NCBI RefSeq assembly: GCF_022049065.2
Contig: NZ_CP095744.1
Span: forward strand, 1,054,001 to 1,118,000
From: Niallia sp. Man26
GTDB lineage: Bacteria; Bacillota; Bacilli; Bacillales; Cytobacillaceae
Length of the DNA: 64,000 nt
Reading direction: 5' to 3'
The position numbers and the translations under genes were made by a program. Numbering within the stretch: the first letter of the stretch is position 1; every line of letters begins with the position of its first letter. Positions 40,427 to 50,590 of the stretch are shown here, piece after piece. The notes below the pieces were generated by a model, which was given only the letters and a program-made list of their open reading frames with translations, was not told the DNA's origin and made no database searches.

Positions 40427-43084
40427 ATGGCCGATTTTTCAGTAGTGAGACGCAAGTTGATGAAAGTCATGATTCTTTTCGCGATGATTCTTAGTCTTTC
40501 AACATTACCTTTAAATGCATTTGCCAAAGAGTTTCCGTGGATGAACAAAGGTCTTTCTGCTGAAGAAAGAGCTCGTACTTTAGTCGGAAAAATGTCATTG
40601 GAGGATAAGGTAGACTTTATTACCGGAAACGTCAACAGTGATTACGGATTTTATAATCAGGGATTAGCAAAATACGGCATACCAGCCTTACAAATGGCAG
40701 ATGGACCAGTTGGAGTCCGCATAGCTAATCCTGAAATTCAAAATAGACAATCAACTGCCTTGCCTTCTGCAATAAGCCTTGCAGCAACATGGAATATAGA
40801 GACTGCAAAAGAATATGGAAACCTGATTGGGAATGAAGCTTTTAATACGACGCATAATGTTATGCTTGGTCCTGGACTTGACATTGCCCGCATTCCTTTC
40901 GGCGCAAGAAACTTTGAATCTTTCGGTGAAGATCCATATTTGCAAGGACAAATGGCAACAAGCTATGTGAATGCTCTTCAAAGTAATAGTGTTTTGGCGA
41001 CAGCCAAGCATTATTTATTGAATAATCAAGAGAAAGACCGCTTTACGATTGACTCTCAAGCAAGTGCGCGAGCAATAAATGAAATCTATGCAAGACCATT
41101 TGCAAGCATCATTGAAAATGCTGATTTAGGAAGTGTCATGTGTTCATATAATAAGGTCAATGGTATTCATGCTTGCAATAATGTTGATTTACTAGCAGGT
41201 CTACTTAGAGAACGCTTAAACTATCAAGGATTTGTCATGAGTGACTACGGAGCTAATAACAGCACAGTTGATTCTATTAATGCCGGACTTGATTTAGAAA
41301 CACCGGGAGAGCCTTCTGGAGTATGGGGAAATAAGCTTCTACAGGCTGTATATGAAGGGAAAGTAAAAAAAGAGACAATTAATCAAAGTGCTTATCGAAT
41401 TCTTTACCAAATGTTTAAAAAAGGTTTATTTGATAACCCCACGCAGAACAATCCAATTGATATAAAAGCCCATGGGGAAATAGCTCGTAAAATCGCTGCT
41501 GAGACAATGGTATTGTTGCAAAATAAGAAGGATGTTTTACCATTAAATACACAAAAGCTGAAGTCAATTGCGGTCATTGGACCTGACGCGGATAATGCTT
41601 CAGCAGCTGGCGGAGGGAGTTCTCTTGTTAATCCTACTTATACAGTAAGTCCGCTAGAGGGTATAAAGAGACGTGCAGGAGCAAATGTACAAGTTGAATA
41701 TGAGGCAGGGACAGATCCAGTTAATACCGGTGATATTTTTCCTGGGCCTGATGCAGTTCCTTCTTCTTTCTTATTGCCAGCTGCAGGTTCAAAAGAGAAT
41801 GGTTTAACAGCTGAATACTGGTCGAATGAGAATATGGAAGGAAATCCAGAATTTAAACATACCGCTAAACAAGTTAGCTTAAATCTTGGTTTCTATAATT
41901 ATAAAGGTTTTAACGCACAATCAACTAAGTTAGACAAACTGCCAACTAGCTTAAATGGCAAGATGTCTGCAAGATATACCGGTGTAATAAATGTACCGAA
42001 AACAGATAAATACACCTTATCTACGACAAGTTATGGATCGAGTAAAGTGTATATTGATGGAAAGTTAGTGATTGATAATGCTGGTGAAGAACTGAAAACA
42101 GTACAACAGACAATTTCTTTGGAAGCAAACAGAAATCATAATTTGAAAATAGAGTATAAAACAGACTACAAAGAGGCTCCTGGATATAAGAATGGCGGAC
42201 AATTACGCTTTGGATGGAAAGCTTCAGACAAAATTATTGACAAAAATATCAAGCGTGCCGTTAACTTAGCGGAAAAATCAGATGTAGCGGTTATTGTAAC
42301 AAGAACGTATGATAGCGAAGGTTACATAGATCGGTCAGATATGGAACTGCCTAATAACCAATCACAATTAATTAAAGAAGTCGCAAAGGTAAATAGAAAT
42401 GTCGTGGTTGTTAATGAAAGTGGGATTGCTGTAAAGATGGGTGACTGGAAAGATAAGGTCGCTTCTATTGTACAAGCATGGTATCCAGGTCAGGAACAAG
42501 GAAATGCTATAGCTGATGTATTATTCGGAGATGTTAATCCTTCTGGAAAGCTGCCAGTCACATTTCCTGTCGATGAAGACTCAACACCTGTTTCTACGGA
42601 AGAACAATATCCTGGAATTAATAAAGTTATAAAATATACAGAAGATATATTTGTCGGTTATCGTGGCTATGAACAAGCTGGCATTAAAGCAGCTTTCTCC
42701 TTTGGACATGGTTTATCCTACACTAAATTCGATTATGAAAATTTAAAAACAAAGGTTAAAAATTCGTCAGAATCCACTGATCCAATGGTTGAAGTTACTT
42801 TCAATATAATAAATACAGGTAGGGTGACTGGCTCTGAAGTAGTACAAGTATACATTGGTAAACTTCCTGCTAACATAGAGACATCTCCCAAACAATTAGC
42901 AGGATTTAAAAAAATTGAACTAAAGCCTGGGAACGAAAAGAAAGTAAGAATGAAACTCGATTCAAAAGCCTTCTCTTATTATGATGAAAAGAAAAACAAA
43001 TGGATCTTTCCTTCAGGAGAAGTAGCTATATATGTAGGCAGCTCTTCAAGTGATATTCGTCTAGCAGGAAGTGTAACTATCTAA
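40427..43084 (+). CDS. Secreted beta-glucosidase, GH3 with PA14 domain
   Basis: The 885-residue protein has a signal peptide (KVMILFAMILSLSTLPLNAFA). The GH3 N-terminal barrel shows QMADGPVGVRIANPE and the nucleophile D273 in GFVMSDYGANNS. The GH3 C-domain is interrupted by a PA14 carbohydrate-binding insert (about residues 460-605, GLTAEYWSNENMEG to GGQLRFGWKA), followed by ADVLFGDVNPSGKLPVTFPV and a C-terminal fibronectin-III-like domain. It releases glucose or another sugar from beta-glucosides outside the cell. ATG 40427 lies behind AAGGAGTGGG. It stands alone between two terminators. Confidence 0.92.
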   Translation: MADFSVVRRKLMKVMILFAMILSLSTLPLNAFAKEFPWMNKGLSAEERARTLVGKMSLEDKVDFITGNVNSDYGFYNQGLAKYGIPALQMADGPVGVRIANPEIQNRQSTALPSAISLAATWNIETAKEYGNLIGNEAFNTTHNVMLGPGLDIARIPFGARNFESFGEDPYLQGQMATSYVNALQSNSVLATAKHYLLNNQEKDRFTIDSQASARAINEIYARPFASIIENADLGSVMCSYNKVNGIHACNNVDLLAGLLRERLNYQGFVMSDYGANNSTVDSINAGLDLETPGEPSGVWGNKLLQAVYEGKVKKETINQSAYRILYQMFKKGLFDNPTQNNPIDIKAHGEIARKIAAETMVLLQNKKDVLPLNTQKLKSIAVIGPDADNASAAGGGSSLVNPTYTVSPLEGIKRRAGANVQVEYEAGTDPVNTGDIFPGPDAVPSSFLLPAAGSKENGLTAEYWSNENMEGNPEFKHTAKQVSLNLGFYNYKGFNAQSTKLDKLPTSLNGKMSARYTGVINVPKTDKYTLSTTSYGSSKVYIDGKLVIDNAGEELKTVQQTISLEANRNHNLKIEYKTDYKEAPGYKNGGQLRFGWKASDKIIDKNIKRAVNLAEKSDVAVIVTRTYDSEGYIDRSDMELPNNQSQLIKEVAKVNRNVVVVNESGIAVKMGDWKDKVASIVQAWYPGQEQGNAIADVLFGDVNPSGKLPVTFPVDEDSTPVSTEEQYPGINKVIKYTEDIFVGYRGYEQAGIKAAFSFGHGLSYTKFDYENLKTKVKNSSESTDPMVEVTFNIINTGRVTGSEVVQVYIGKLPANIETSPKQLAGFKKIELKPGNEKKVRMKLDSKAFSYYDEKKNKWIFPSGEVAIYVGSSSSDIRLAGSVTI

Positions 43085-43173
43085 AGCGAAATCAATTTAA
43101 AAAGATAAAAAAGTCCAAATTGAGGGAAGGTGTTATCTTTTATCATTTAACGCTTAAGTAAATTTGGCAGCAA

Positions 43174-43219
43174 AACCGTCTAATCCTTGATATATAGGGG
43201 GTTAGACGGTTGTTTTTTT
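43174..43219 (+). terminator. Terminator of the GH3 gene
   Basis: AACCGTCTAA and TTAGACGGTT form a 10-bp stem followed by GTTTTTTT. Confidence 0.88.
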
Positions 43220-43366
43220 AAAGCTTTTATCGCTTCCGTACAAAGTTTTTTTGATTAATTTATTGCTGTATGTCACTGCCGCTACAGAAAAAAATCCAGT
43301 TCTTAAGAGACATTATGTATCTCTATGAATGATCCGCAATATTAAAAGAGAGAATGCTAATTTGAA

Positions 43367-44632
43367 TCAGAAATTAAGATTTTTCTCCTTTCCGATGTTA
43401 TTTTTCATGTATTGCTTTGGTGTAAAACCTGTAAACTTTTTGAACACCTTAGTGAAATAGCTTTGATCGGTAAAATTAAGCAGGGTATATATTTCTGATA
43501 AAGAGTAATTAGAAAATATCATTAATTTTATGGCTTCATCAATTTTAGATTGCTGAATATATTCCGTAACTGAAATCCCAACCTCTTTTTTAAATAAGTT
43601 TGAAAGATATTTTGGATTCATGGAGACATAGTCAGCAAGGACAGCGAGAGAAATATTTTCGTATATATATTTAAATATGTAATGCTTGCAATCACTTATT
43701 GTTTTGGAGCTTTGCTGTCTTTTACCTTTATATACTCTTTCAGCAAAGTCCAAATAGGCACTTTCAGTAAGTGTCTCAACCTCTTTAATCGTATGAAGTT
43801 CCTCAATATCCTGAATATACTTATCTCCTAAAGTATAAGCAATTTCAGGATTTAAACCACCAGCAATTGCCGCTCGAGTAGCCAGCGTAATCCCTGCTAT
43901 TTTTAAGTTCTTATGACTTCTTATTTCACACTGCTTTGACAATACTCCAAATTCAAAATCGGATCTTTGATGAAAGGCTTTATAATAGATGATTAGATCT
44001 TCTTTATTTCCATCCGTAATATATTGATATAATTTCTTTTCGGCAGCAGGGTCATGATGAAAGGAGGAGTTTTGACGTAAATCTGAAATGCTTTTGTCTG
44101 ATACTTGGTGTTGATGGAAATTATCTATTGAATAGAGATTTTTTTCCGTAATGTCGTTCATGTCAAATTTTTCTTTAAATAAAACATAAGAAAGAAGAAT
44201 ACTTGATTTAATTAACCTCCATCTACTTATTACAGGCAAGGAATAAAAATAGTCTTTTACTTTTGGGGTGAGTTCACCTAAATCATTTGCATAAAATATG
44301 TTGGTTAACATTGCTTCTGAAGGATTTGCGAATACCGTTGGGCCTAAGAAAATTGTCCCGATGTACGTATGGTTTTCAACAATAGGAATTAGAACAAACT
44401 GTTCCTGAAATATAGTTGAACACATGATTGGAAGTGTTTTCTCTTTTTCTGATAGATTGATGCTTTTTAAATGCTCCTCATAGGAAGAAAACATTGGATT
44501 ATGAGGTAGGTTAGATGAATGATTGAGTATTAATTTACCTTGTTTGTCTAGGACTGAGATTGGGATACTCGTTGTCTCATTAATTAAATTGCAGCCAAAT
44601 TCCAAACCAATTTCTCTGAATGTATGATCCAT
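43367..44632 (-). CDS. AraC-family regulator with N-terminal sensory domain, predicted regulator of the gan-like operon
   Basis: 421 residues: an N-terminal PAS/GAF-like sensory part (IPISVLDKQGKLILNHSS, FVLIPIVENHTYIGTIFLGP), a helical middle, and a C-terminal double HTH (NISLAVLADYVSMNPKYLSN, then YSLSEIYTLLNFTDQSYFTK and FKKFTGFTPKQYMK). ATG 44632 follows GGGGGATT. It is divergent from the gan-like operon across a 344-base gap with an inverted repeat. Bacillus subtilis uses a LacI-type repressor (GanR) for the homologous operon, so control here appears to differ. Confidence 0.9.
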   Translation of the reverse strand: MDHTFREIGLEFGCNLINETTSIPISVLDKQGKLILNHSSNLPHNPMFSSYEEHLKSINLSEKEKTLPIMCSTIFQEQFVLIPIVENHTYIGTIFLGPTVFANPSEAMLTNIFYANDLGELTPKVKDYFYSLPVISRWRLIKSSILLSYVLFKEKFDMNDITEKNLYSIDNFHQHQVSDKSISDLRQNSSFHHDPAAEKKLYQYITDGNKEDLIIYYKAFHQRSDFEFGVLSKQCEIRSHKNLKIAGITLATRAAIAGGLNPEIAYTLGDKYIQDIEELHTIKEVETLTESAYLDFAERVYKGKRQQSSKTISDCKHYIFKYIYENISLAVLADYVSMNPKYLSNLFKKEVGISVTEYIQQSKIDEAIKLMIFSNYSLSEIYTLLNFTDQSYFTKVFKKFTGFTPKQYMKNNIGKEKNLNF

Positions 44633-44892
44633 TATAAAATCCCCCTTAACTATTTATAGTGAAATTTGTTAAAGCACAGTTTTACGGTTAAAAACAGGTT
44701 GCTCAAACTAGGGAGGATATGAAAGAGAAATTCGGAGAGAACGTAAGGTATCCTTTAAGAACGGACATGGAAAAGTAAGCCACTTGAAAGGAAAAGGTAA
44801 AAAAATATATTTTTAAAAATGATTAAGTACCATTTTAGTGGAAAATCTACCATAAAAATGTTCTGAATAAATATATAATTCTAACTAATCCT

Positions 44893-44939
44893 CCTTGTAA
44901 TGCTGATTATTTTAAAATGAAAACGCATCCATTACAAGG
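44893..44939. promoter_or_regulatory. Inverted repeat with embedded cre-like site upstream of the gan-like operon
   Basis: CCTTGTAATG (44893-44902) and CATTACAAGG (44930-44939) form a perfect 10-bp inverted repeat. Between and overlapping the right arm, TGAAAACGCATCCA (44918-44931) agrees with the cre consensus at 12 of 14 positions. It lies 37 bases upstream of the first start codon and may combine specific and glucose control. Confidence 0.5.
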
Positions 44940-44976
44940 GTATTATGTTCTAAACATTAAGGGGAGTGAGTGACAA

Positions 44977-46287
44977 GTGAGAAAGTATTGGTTTATTAGT
45001 TTTTTCATGATGATGTCTTTAATACTAGGTGCCTGTAGTAATAGTGCATCAAATTCCGAAGATCTGACCATTCCAGAAAACCCAGAGGATGTAAAAGGGG
45101 AAGTTACTGTATGGGCATGGGCGCTAGAAGCCAATTACTTAGAAAAAGATGTAACACCTGCGTTTAATAAGATTTATCCAAATGTAAAAGTAACAGTCGA
45201 AAATCTAGGGGTAGACCAAGTGTATCAAAAACTAAGTGCTGGATTATCAAGTGGTGGTAGTGGTTTACCTGATTTAGTCCAGGTTGAAAATAATCGTGTT
45301 CATTCATTTACTAATAAATTTCCTGATGCTTTCACAAATCTTAGTAAGCTAGGTTATAGCGAACATGAAGATAAGTTTTCGACCTCTAAGGTGGAAGGTT
45401 TGAAGGACCAAGACGGTAACATTATCGCTGCACCAAGAGACTTGGGTCCAGTAGGCGTAATTTATCGCAGAGATATTTTCGAGGAGGTAGGGATAGATCC
45501 TGAAAGTATCGAAACATGGGATGACTATATCGAAGCTGGTAAGAAAGTAGTTGCCCATACAGGCAAGGCATTTTTAGGGACTGATAGTGAGGCGCTTTTG
45601 CGGATTATGCTGCAACAACAAGGTAAATATTATTTTACGGAAGATGGAAAATTAGATCTTACTTCACCTGAAGCAGAGAAGGCCGCTGCTATCATCCAAA
45701 AGATGAAGGATGCAGGGATTATTACGTATACAACTAACTGGGATGGTCAAGTAGCTGCGATGAAAAACAGTGAGGTTGCGTCACATCCAGGGGCTGTATG
45801 GTGGAGCGGAACTATGCTAGAACAGATGCCCGAATTAGCAGGTAAGTGGGATATGTTTAGACTTCCAGCTGTTGAAGAAGGTGGAGTTAGGGCTGCAAAT
45901 GATGGAGGATCTGCTTTAGCGATCCCAAGTTCGTCTGAGAATAAAGTAGCTGCTTACGTGTTTGCAGAATTTGCCACAACTGATGTGGATTCGCAAATTC
46001 TAGGATTAACAAATAGGGGGTTATTCCCATCCTTATTAGAAGCATATGATAGTCCGATCCTAACGGAAAACCAAGAGTATTTTAACAATAAACCATTCTT
46101 TAAGAATTTTTCAGATACAGTAGCAGACATTCAACCGATTAACCATGCTCCAGCTGAACTAGAGGTTAGATCAATCATGACAAGTGAATTTCAAGCGTTT
46201 TTACTAGAAGATAAAGCGGCGAAGCAAATGTTAATTGATGGGGAAAAACAATCGAAGCAGCAAATAGGAATAGAAGTCTCAGAATAA
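44977..46287 (+). CDS. Galacto-oligosaccharide-binding lipoprotein, GanS-like
   Basis: 436 residues with a lipoprotein signal (ISFFMMMSLILGACSNSASN, Cys near residue 18) and a maltose-binding-protein type fold (VKGEVTVWAWALEANYLEKD, WDDYIEAGKKVVAHTGKAFL, LPAVEEGGVRAANDGGSALA). Position ahead of two MalF/MalG-type permeases and a GH42 enzyme identifies it as the sugar receptor of a beta-galactoside importer. It starts with GTG 44977 behind GGGGAGTG. Confidence 0.9.
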   Translation: MRKYWFISFFMMMSLILGACSNSASNSEDLTIPENPEDVKGEVTVWAWALEANYLEKDVTPAFNKIYPNVKVTVENLGVDQVYQKLSAGLSSGGSGLPDLVQVENNRVHSFTNKFPDAFTNLSKLGYSEHEDKFSTSKVEGLKDQDGNIIAAPRDLGPVGVIYRRDIFEEVGIDPESIETWDDYIEAGKKVVAHTGKAFLGTDSEALLRIMLQQQGKYYFTEDGKLDLTSPEAEKAAAIIQKMKDAGIITYTTNWDGQVAAMKNSEVASHPGAVWWSGTMLEQMPELAGKWDMFRLPAVEEGGVRAANDGGSALAIPSSSENKVAAYVFAEFATTDVDSQILGLTNRGLFPSLLEAYDSPILTENQEYFNNKPFFKNFSDTVADIQPINHAPAELEVRSIMTSEFQAFLLEDKAAKQMLIDGEKQSKQQIGIEVSE

Positions 46288-46354
46288 AAAAGCTAATAGA
46301 CTAGGCGGACTAGTCCTCCTAGTCTAATTCTAACTATATGGAGGAGTGATGATA

Positions 46355-47275
46355 TTGCAAACAGGTCGTTCTTTAAAAGAGGAGTCGGAAGCCGTTATAC
46401 AGCCTAAAAAGAAGAAAAAGCTGCTTACCGCTAAAAGTACACCCTATTTCTTTATTGGGCCAGCTCTTCTGCTGTTTTTAGCTTTTACCGTTTATCCAAT
46501 TATCGCTTCCTTCTTACTGAGCTTTAAGACAAAGGTTATGGGGGAGTTTACATTTTCTGGTTTGGCAAATTACACTAGACTGTTTAGTGACCCGCTATTT
46601 TATAAAGCTTTGGGAAATACATTCATTATTTTAATCGTCCAAGTTCCAATTATGTTGCTTATAGCAGTTATATTAGCTGTTTTCCTTAATTCAACATTAC
46701 TAAAAATGAAAGGCTTTTACAGAGTAGCCTTTTTCACTCCAGCTGTTACTTCGTTAGTTGCAGCGTCTGTCATATTTGTTCTTATGTTAAATACAGATTA
46801 TGGATTAATCAATTATTTATTATCCTCTATTGGGGTGGAGAAGGTTGGTTGGTTAACAGATCCATTTTGGGCAAGGGTTTCCTTAATCGTCGTAACCACC
46901 TGGAGATGGACGGGGTATAATATGGTCATTCTTCTCGCAGGGCTGCAAAGTATCCCCCACAGTCTTTATGAAGCGGCTAGTATTGATGGAGCAGGCTCCA
47001 TTCGTAAATTTTTTACGATAACGATTCCACAATTAAAGCCAGTATTATTATTTACTTTCATCCTCTCCACAATTGGATCATTCCAATTGTTTGATGAACC
47101 TTATAATTTAACAAGCGGTGGACCAAACAATGCAACACTTACTTTAACCTACTACTTATACAACCAGGCCTTTGGTTACTTTGACTTTGGGTATGCTTCT
47201 GCGATTGCTTATGTCATTGTAATATTTATTGCATTCTTTTCTTGGATTCAATTTAAAGTAGTGAGGGATGACTAA
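46355..47275 (+). CDS. Sugar ABC transporter permease, GanP/MalF-like
   Basis: About 306 residues with six membrane segments and the ATPase-contact loop EAASIDGAGSIRKFFTITIP. TTG 46355 is 8 bases behind GGAGGAG; ATG 46349 is too close to that site, though it remains possible. The stop overlaps the next start by one base (TAATG), showing translational coupling of the two permeases. Confidence 0.9.
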   Translation: MQTGRSLKEESEAVIQPKKKKKLLTAKSTPYFFIGPALLLFLAFTVYPIIASFLLSFKTKVMGEFTFSGLANYTRLFSDPLFYKALGNTFIILIVQVPIMLLIAVILAVFLNSTLLKMKGFYRVAFFTPAVTSLVAASVIFVLMLNTDYGLINYLLSSIGVEKVGWLTDPFWARVSLIVVTTWRWTGYNMVILLAGLQSIPHSLYEAASIDGAGSIRKFFTITIPQLKPVLLFTFILSTIGSFQLFDEPYNLTSGGPNNATLTLTYYLYNQAFGYFDFGYASAIAYVIVIFIAFFSWIQFKVVRDD

Positions 47276-48102
47276 TGGGAAATCATAAATTGCTGAAAAA
47301 AACTTCTTTACACATTTTTCTACTAATAGGGGTTGTCATATCTCTAGCTCCTTTTTATTGGATGGTGGTAGGAGCTACTAACCCATCTGGGGACGTGTTA
47401 TCCTTTCCACCTAAACTGGTGCCAGGAGATTATTTATTTGAGAACTATAAAAACTTAAGTGAATCAATTGATATTGTTCAAGCAGTTCTTAATTCATCTG
47501 TCATTTCCATTATTTATGTACTTATGAGTTTATTAGTCTGTTCGACAGCAGGATATGCTTTTGCTAAATATAAATTTAAAGGAAATAATCTGATTTTTGC
47601 ATCCTTCCTGCTTGCGATGATGATTCCATATCAAGCAACAATCATTCCATTATTCCAAGTATTTGGTTCATTAGATTGGATTAACACCTACCGAGCTGTT
47701 CTATTACCACAAATTTGCTATCCTTTTGCCATTTTTTTGATAAGGCAAAATATGAAGGGTATTCCAGATTCATTGTTAGAAGCAGCTAGGATAGATGGGG
47801 CAGGGGAATTGTATATATTTTTTAGAATAGTGTTACCAACCATGAAGCCTACTTTGGCTGCAGTCAGTATTTTCTTGTTTACACACCAATGGAATAATTT
47901 TATGTGGCCATTAATTGTCATGACAACACAAGAAAACTATACACTGCCTGTTGCGTTATCTACCCTTGCAGGACTTAATTCTATCGATTATGGACAATTG
48001 ATGTTAGGCACAACTATTTCTGTACTTCCAATTATGATAGTTTTCCTCCTTCTTCAAAAGCACTTTGTATCGGGGATTCTTGGAGGGTCTATTAAGGAAT
48101 AG
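47275..48102 (+). CDS. Sugar ABC transporter permease, GanQ/MalG-like
   Basis: 275 residues with six membrane segments and the contact loop EAARIDGAGELYIFFRIVLP. The C-terminus KHFVSGILGGSIKE is typical of MalG-class proteins. It starts at the ATG overlapping the stop of the upstream permease. The operon has no ATPase gene; a shared MsmX-like protein is expected. Confidence 0.92.
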   Translation: MGNHKLLKKTSLHIFLLIGVVISLAPFYWMVVGATNPSGDVLSFPPKLVPGDYLFENYKNLSESIDIVQAVLNSSVISIIYVLMSLLVCSTAGYAFAKYKFKGNNLIFASFLLAMMIPYQATIIPLFQVFGSLDWINTYRAVLLPQICYPFAIFLIRQNMKGIPDSLLEAARIDGAGELYIFFRIVLPTMKPTLAAVSIFLFTHQWNNFMWPLIVMTTQENYTLPVALSTLAGLNSIDYGQLMLGTTISVLPIMIVFLLLQKHFVSGILGGSIKE

Positions 48103-48153
48103 AAGGAGTTATGATTTTATGTAAGATAAAATTAAATCTATGGAGGAATAAAT

Positions 48154-50205
48154 ATGGAGAAAAGATTAGTAGAAAATAAATTAAAGCTTGGTGTATGCTA
48201 CTATCCGGAGCATTGGTCAGAGGACCTATGGGAGGACGATTTTAAGCGCATGAAAGACCTAGGTATCACTTATGTTCGTATGGGGGAATTTGCTTGGACA
48301 ATATTTGAACCGGAAGAAGGGACTTTTTCCTTTGATTTATTTGATCGAGCAGTAGCTAAGGCTCATGAATTTGGATTAAGTGTCATTATGGGAACACCAA
48401 CAGCAACCCCTCCAGCTTGGCTAACTGAGAAGTATCCTGACGTACTAAATGTTGCTCAAGACGGTATTTCCTATCAACATGGTGCACGACGCCACTATAA
48501 TTACAACTCGGAAAATTATCGAAAGCTATCATCGATAATTGTTACCCAAATGGCTCAACATTACGGCAGCAACCCAGCGATCGTAGGATGGCAAATCGAT
48601 AACGAGTTAAATTGTGAAATTGATGTGTTTTATTCAGAAGCAGATCACCATGCGTTTAGAAAATGGGCAAAAGAGAAGTATAAAACACTGGATAACTTAA
48701 ATAGTGCCTGGGGAACAGTATTTTGGAACCAAACATATACGAGCTGGAATCAAGTTTATTTAACTCGTAAAACTGTGCCGAATTCACCTAACCCTCATCA
48801 TATGCTGGATGAAAAACGGTTTATTTCTGACAGTGCCATATCTTATGCTGCATTACAAGCAGACATTTTACGTAAACATGCACCGAATCATTGGATTACA
48901 ACGAACGGTATGTTCAAGCATATAGATAATCATAGAATGACAAATGAAATACTTGATTTCTATGCCTATGATTCTTATCCAAACTTCGGAAGGGTAATCG
49001 AAGACCACTCAGAAAAGCCGTTGCGAGACAGAAAATGGAGCTGGAATTTAAGTGTTGTAAGAAGTATTTCACCAAACTATGCTATTTTTGAACAACAATC
49101 TGGTTCTGGTGGATGGACAACGAGACTTGAACAGCCCTCTCCAAAGCCAGGTCAGCTAAGACTTTGGACTTATCAATCTATCGCTCATGGTGCAGATATG
49201 GTGATGTATTTTAGATGGAGAACGGCTACAAAAGGAACGGAAATATATTGGCATGGAATCAATGACTATCATAATCAACCAAACCGCCGTGTAAAAGAGG
49301 TTGAACAGGTCAGCAGCGAGGTGCAGCAAATTGGGGAGAAGATAGCAGGTTCCTCTTATCAAGCAGAAGCTGCTTTAATTTCGAATTATGATAATGAATG
49401 GGATGGAGAGTTTGATCAATGGCATGGGCCATATGCTACTAAAAGTAAGGATGCATGGATTAAAGCTTTTCAATATAATCATATCCCAGTAGATGCCTTT
49501 AACCTGCATTCAGAAACTACAGTTGATGATTTAAAGAAATATAAAGTATTAATTTATCCACATGCCGCAATTGTCACCAAGCAACAAGCTAATCTATTTA
49601 GTGAATATGTTCAGCAAGGCGGAAATATTATTTTCGGATGCCGTTCAGGCTATAAAGATGAAACGGGTCAAACATATATGAAGGAATTCCCAGGATATCT
49701 TGCTGACTTGGTGGGCATAACAGTAGAAGAGTTTACGAGAGTTGCTCCTTTTGAACAGGTACCGAGCATTAACTTTAAAGGAGCACATGATATTGAGGCG
49801 AATGATTTCAACGAAGTCCTGCAACTACAAGAAGATGTAGAGGTAATCAGTACATTCGCGGGCGCACATTTTGAAGGAAAACCAGCTTTAGTCAAACGTA
49901 ATGATGGATTAGGTAGTAGTTATTATTATGGTGGAGTATTTAATTTAGACTTGGCTTCCCTATTAATCAATGAATTTGAACTTAATAGCTATCAAGACAA
50001 ATTTAAGCTGCCTGAAGAAATTGAGCTAGCTATTCGACAAAAGGATGGGAATGACTATACATTCTTATTAAACTATTCTGATAAACCACAAGAAATTGTT
50101 GTCAAAAAAGAGTTTAGAAATATGTTAACAGGTAATCAAGTATGTGGTGGGGTTACTTTAAAGCCTTATGGTGTATTGGTGCTGGAATCGAAGAATACCA
50201 AATAA
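48154..50205 (+). CDS. Beta-galactosidase GH42, GanA-like
   Basis: 683 residues in the three-domain GH42 layout: an N-terminal TIM barrel (about 1-400) with acid/base E151 in VGWQIDNELN and nucleophile E313 in YAIFEQQSGSGGW, a trimerisation domain (about 400-610) and a small beta domain (FLLNYSDKPQEIVVKKEFRN). It hydrolyses imported galacto-oligosaccharides in the cytoplasm, and no signal peptide is present. ATG 48154 follows TATGGAGG. It is the last gene of the gan-like operon; an endo-galactanase gene, found in some relatives, is absent. Confidence 0.95.
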   Translation: MEKRLVENKLKLGVCYYPEHWSEDLWEDDFKRMKDLGITYVRMGEFAWTIFEPEEGTFSFDLFDRAVAKAHEFGLSVIMGTPTATPPAWLTEKYPDVLNVAQDGISYQHGARRHYNYNSENYRKLSSIIVTQMAQHYGSNPAIVGWQIDNELNCEIDVFYSEADHHAFRKWAKEKYKTLDNLNSAWGTVFWNQTYTSWNQVYLTRKTVPNSPNPHHMLDEKRFISDSAISYAALQADILRKHAPNHWITTNGMFKHIDNHRMTNEILDFYAYDSYPNFGRVIEDHSEKPLRDRKWSWNLSVVRSISPNYAIFEQQSGSGGWTTRLEQPSPKPGQLRLWTYQSIAHGADMVMYFRWRTATKGTEIYWHGINDYHNQPNRRVKEVEQVSSEVQQIGEKIAGSSYQAEAALISNYDNEWDGEFDQWHGPYATKSKDAWIKAFQYNHIPVDAFNLHSETTVDDLKKYKVLIYPHAAIVTKQQANLFSEYVQQGGNIIFGCRSGYKDETGQTYMKEFPGYLADLVGITVEEFTRVAPFEQVPSINFKGAHDIEANDFNEVLQLQEDVEVISTFAGAHFEGKPALVKRNDGLGSSYYYGGVFNLDLASLLINEFELNSYQDKFKLPEEIELAIRQKDGNDYTFLLNYSDKPQEIVVKKEFRNMLTGNQVCGGVTLKPYGVLVLESKNTK

Positions 50206-50432
50206 GCTAATCATTGTTGGGAATATTAAATATAAATAATAACTTATTTGGTAGGGGAGCTTCATTAACGTTAGCAAGTGATTCGAAGTGACTCCTATGT
50301 CAATTGGCTGCTTACTGGGGCTTGAGTTCGATTTTTAATTGGACTCATGCCTTTTTAATTCCCTTAAATTCATATGTGATTAAATTGGGATAGAAAATTA
50401 CTAATTGTTTTCCATGATAGATTCCTTCTCAT

Positions 50433-50525
50433 TACACAAAATTGTCATAGAAGTTAGTCGATTAACATCAATTTTATATAGTACTATCGGGCTTTTTTTA
50501 TAATTAACAGAATGTTCAAAAATAA
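50433..50525 (+). promoter_or_regulatory. Conserved leader, copy A, upstream of the secreted-protein pseudogene (50206-50590 gap)
   Basis: Blocks ATTACACAAAATTGTCAT, ACATCAATT and TTAACAGAATGTTCAAAAA recur in the same order at 58442-58541 upstream of copy B, although the genes behind them have decayed. This suggests shared regulatory sequence inherited through a duplication. Confidence 0.5.
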
Positions 50526-50590
50526 AACCGTATAGATGTGTTATATTTTCGCTGAAACTCTAAATTAATTTAGATAAGGAGTGTCATTCA

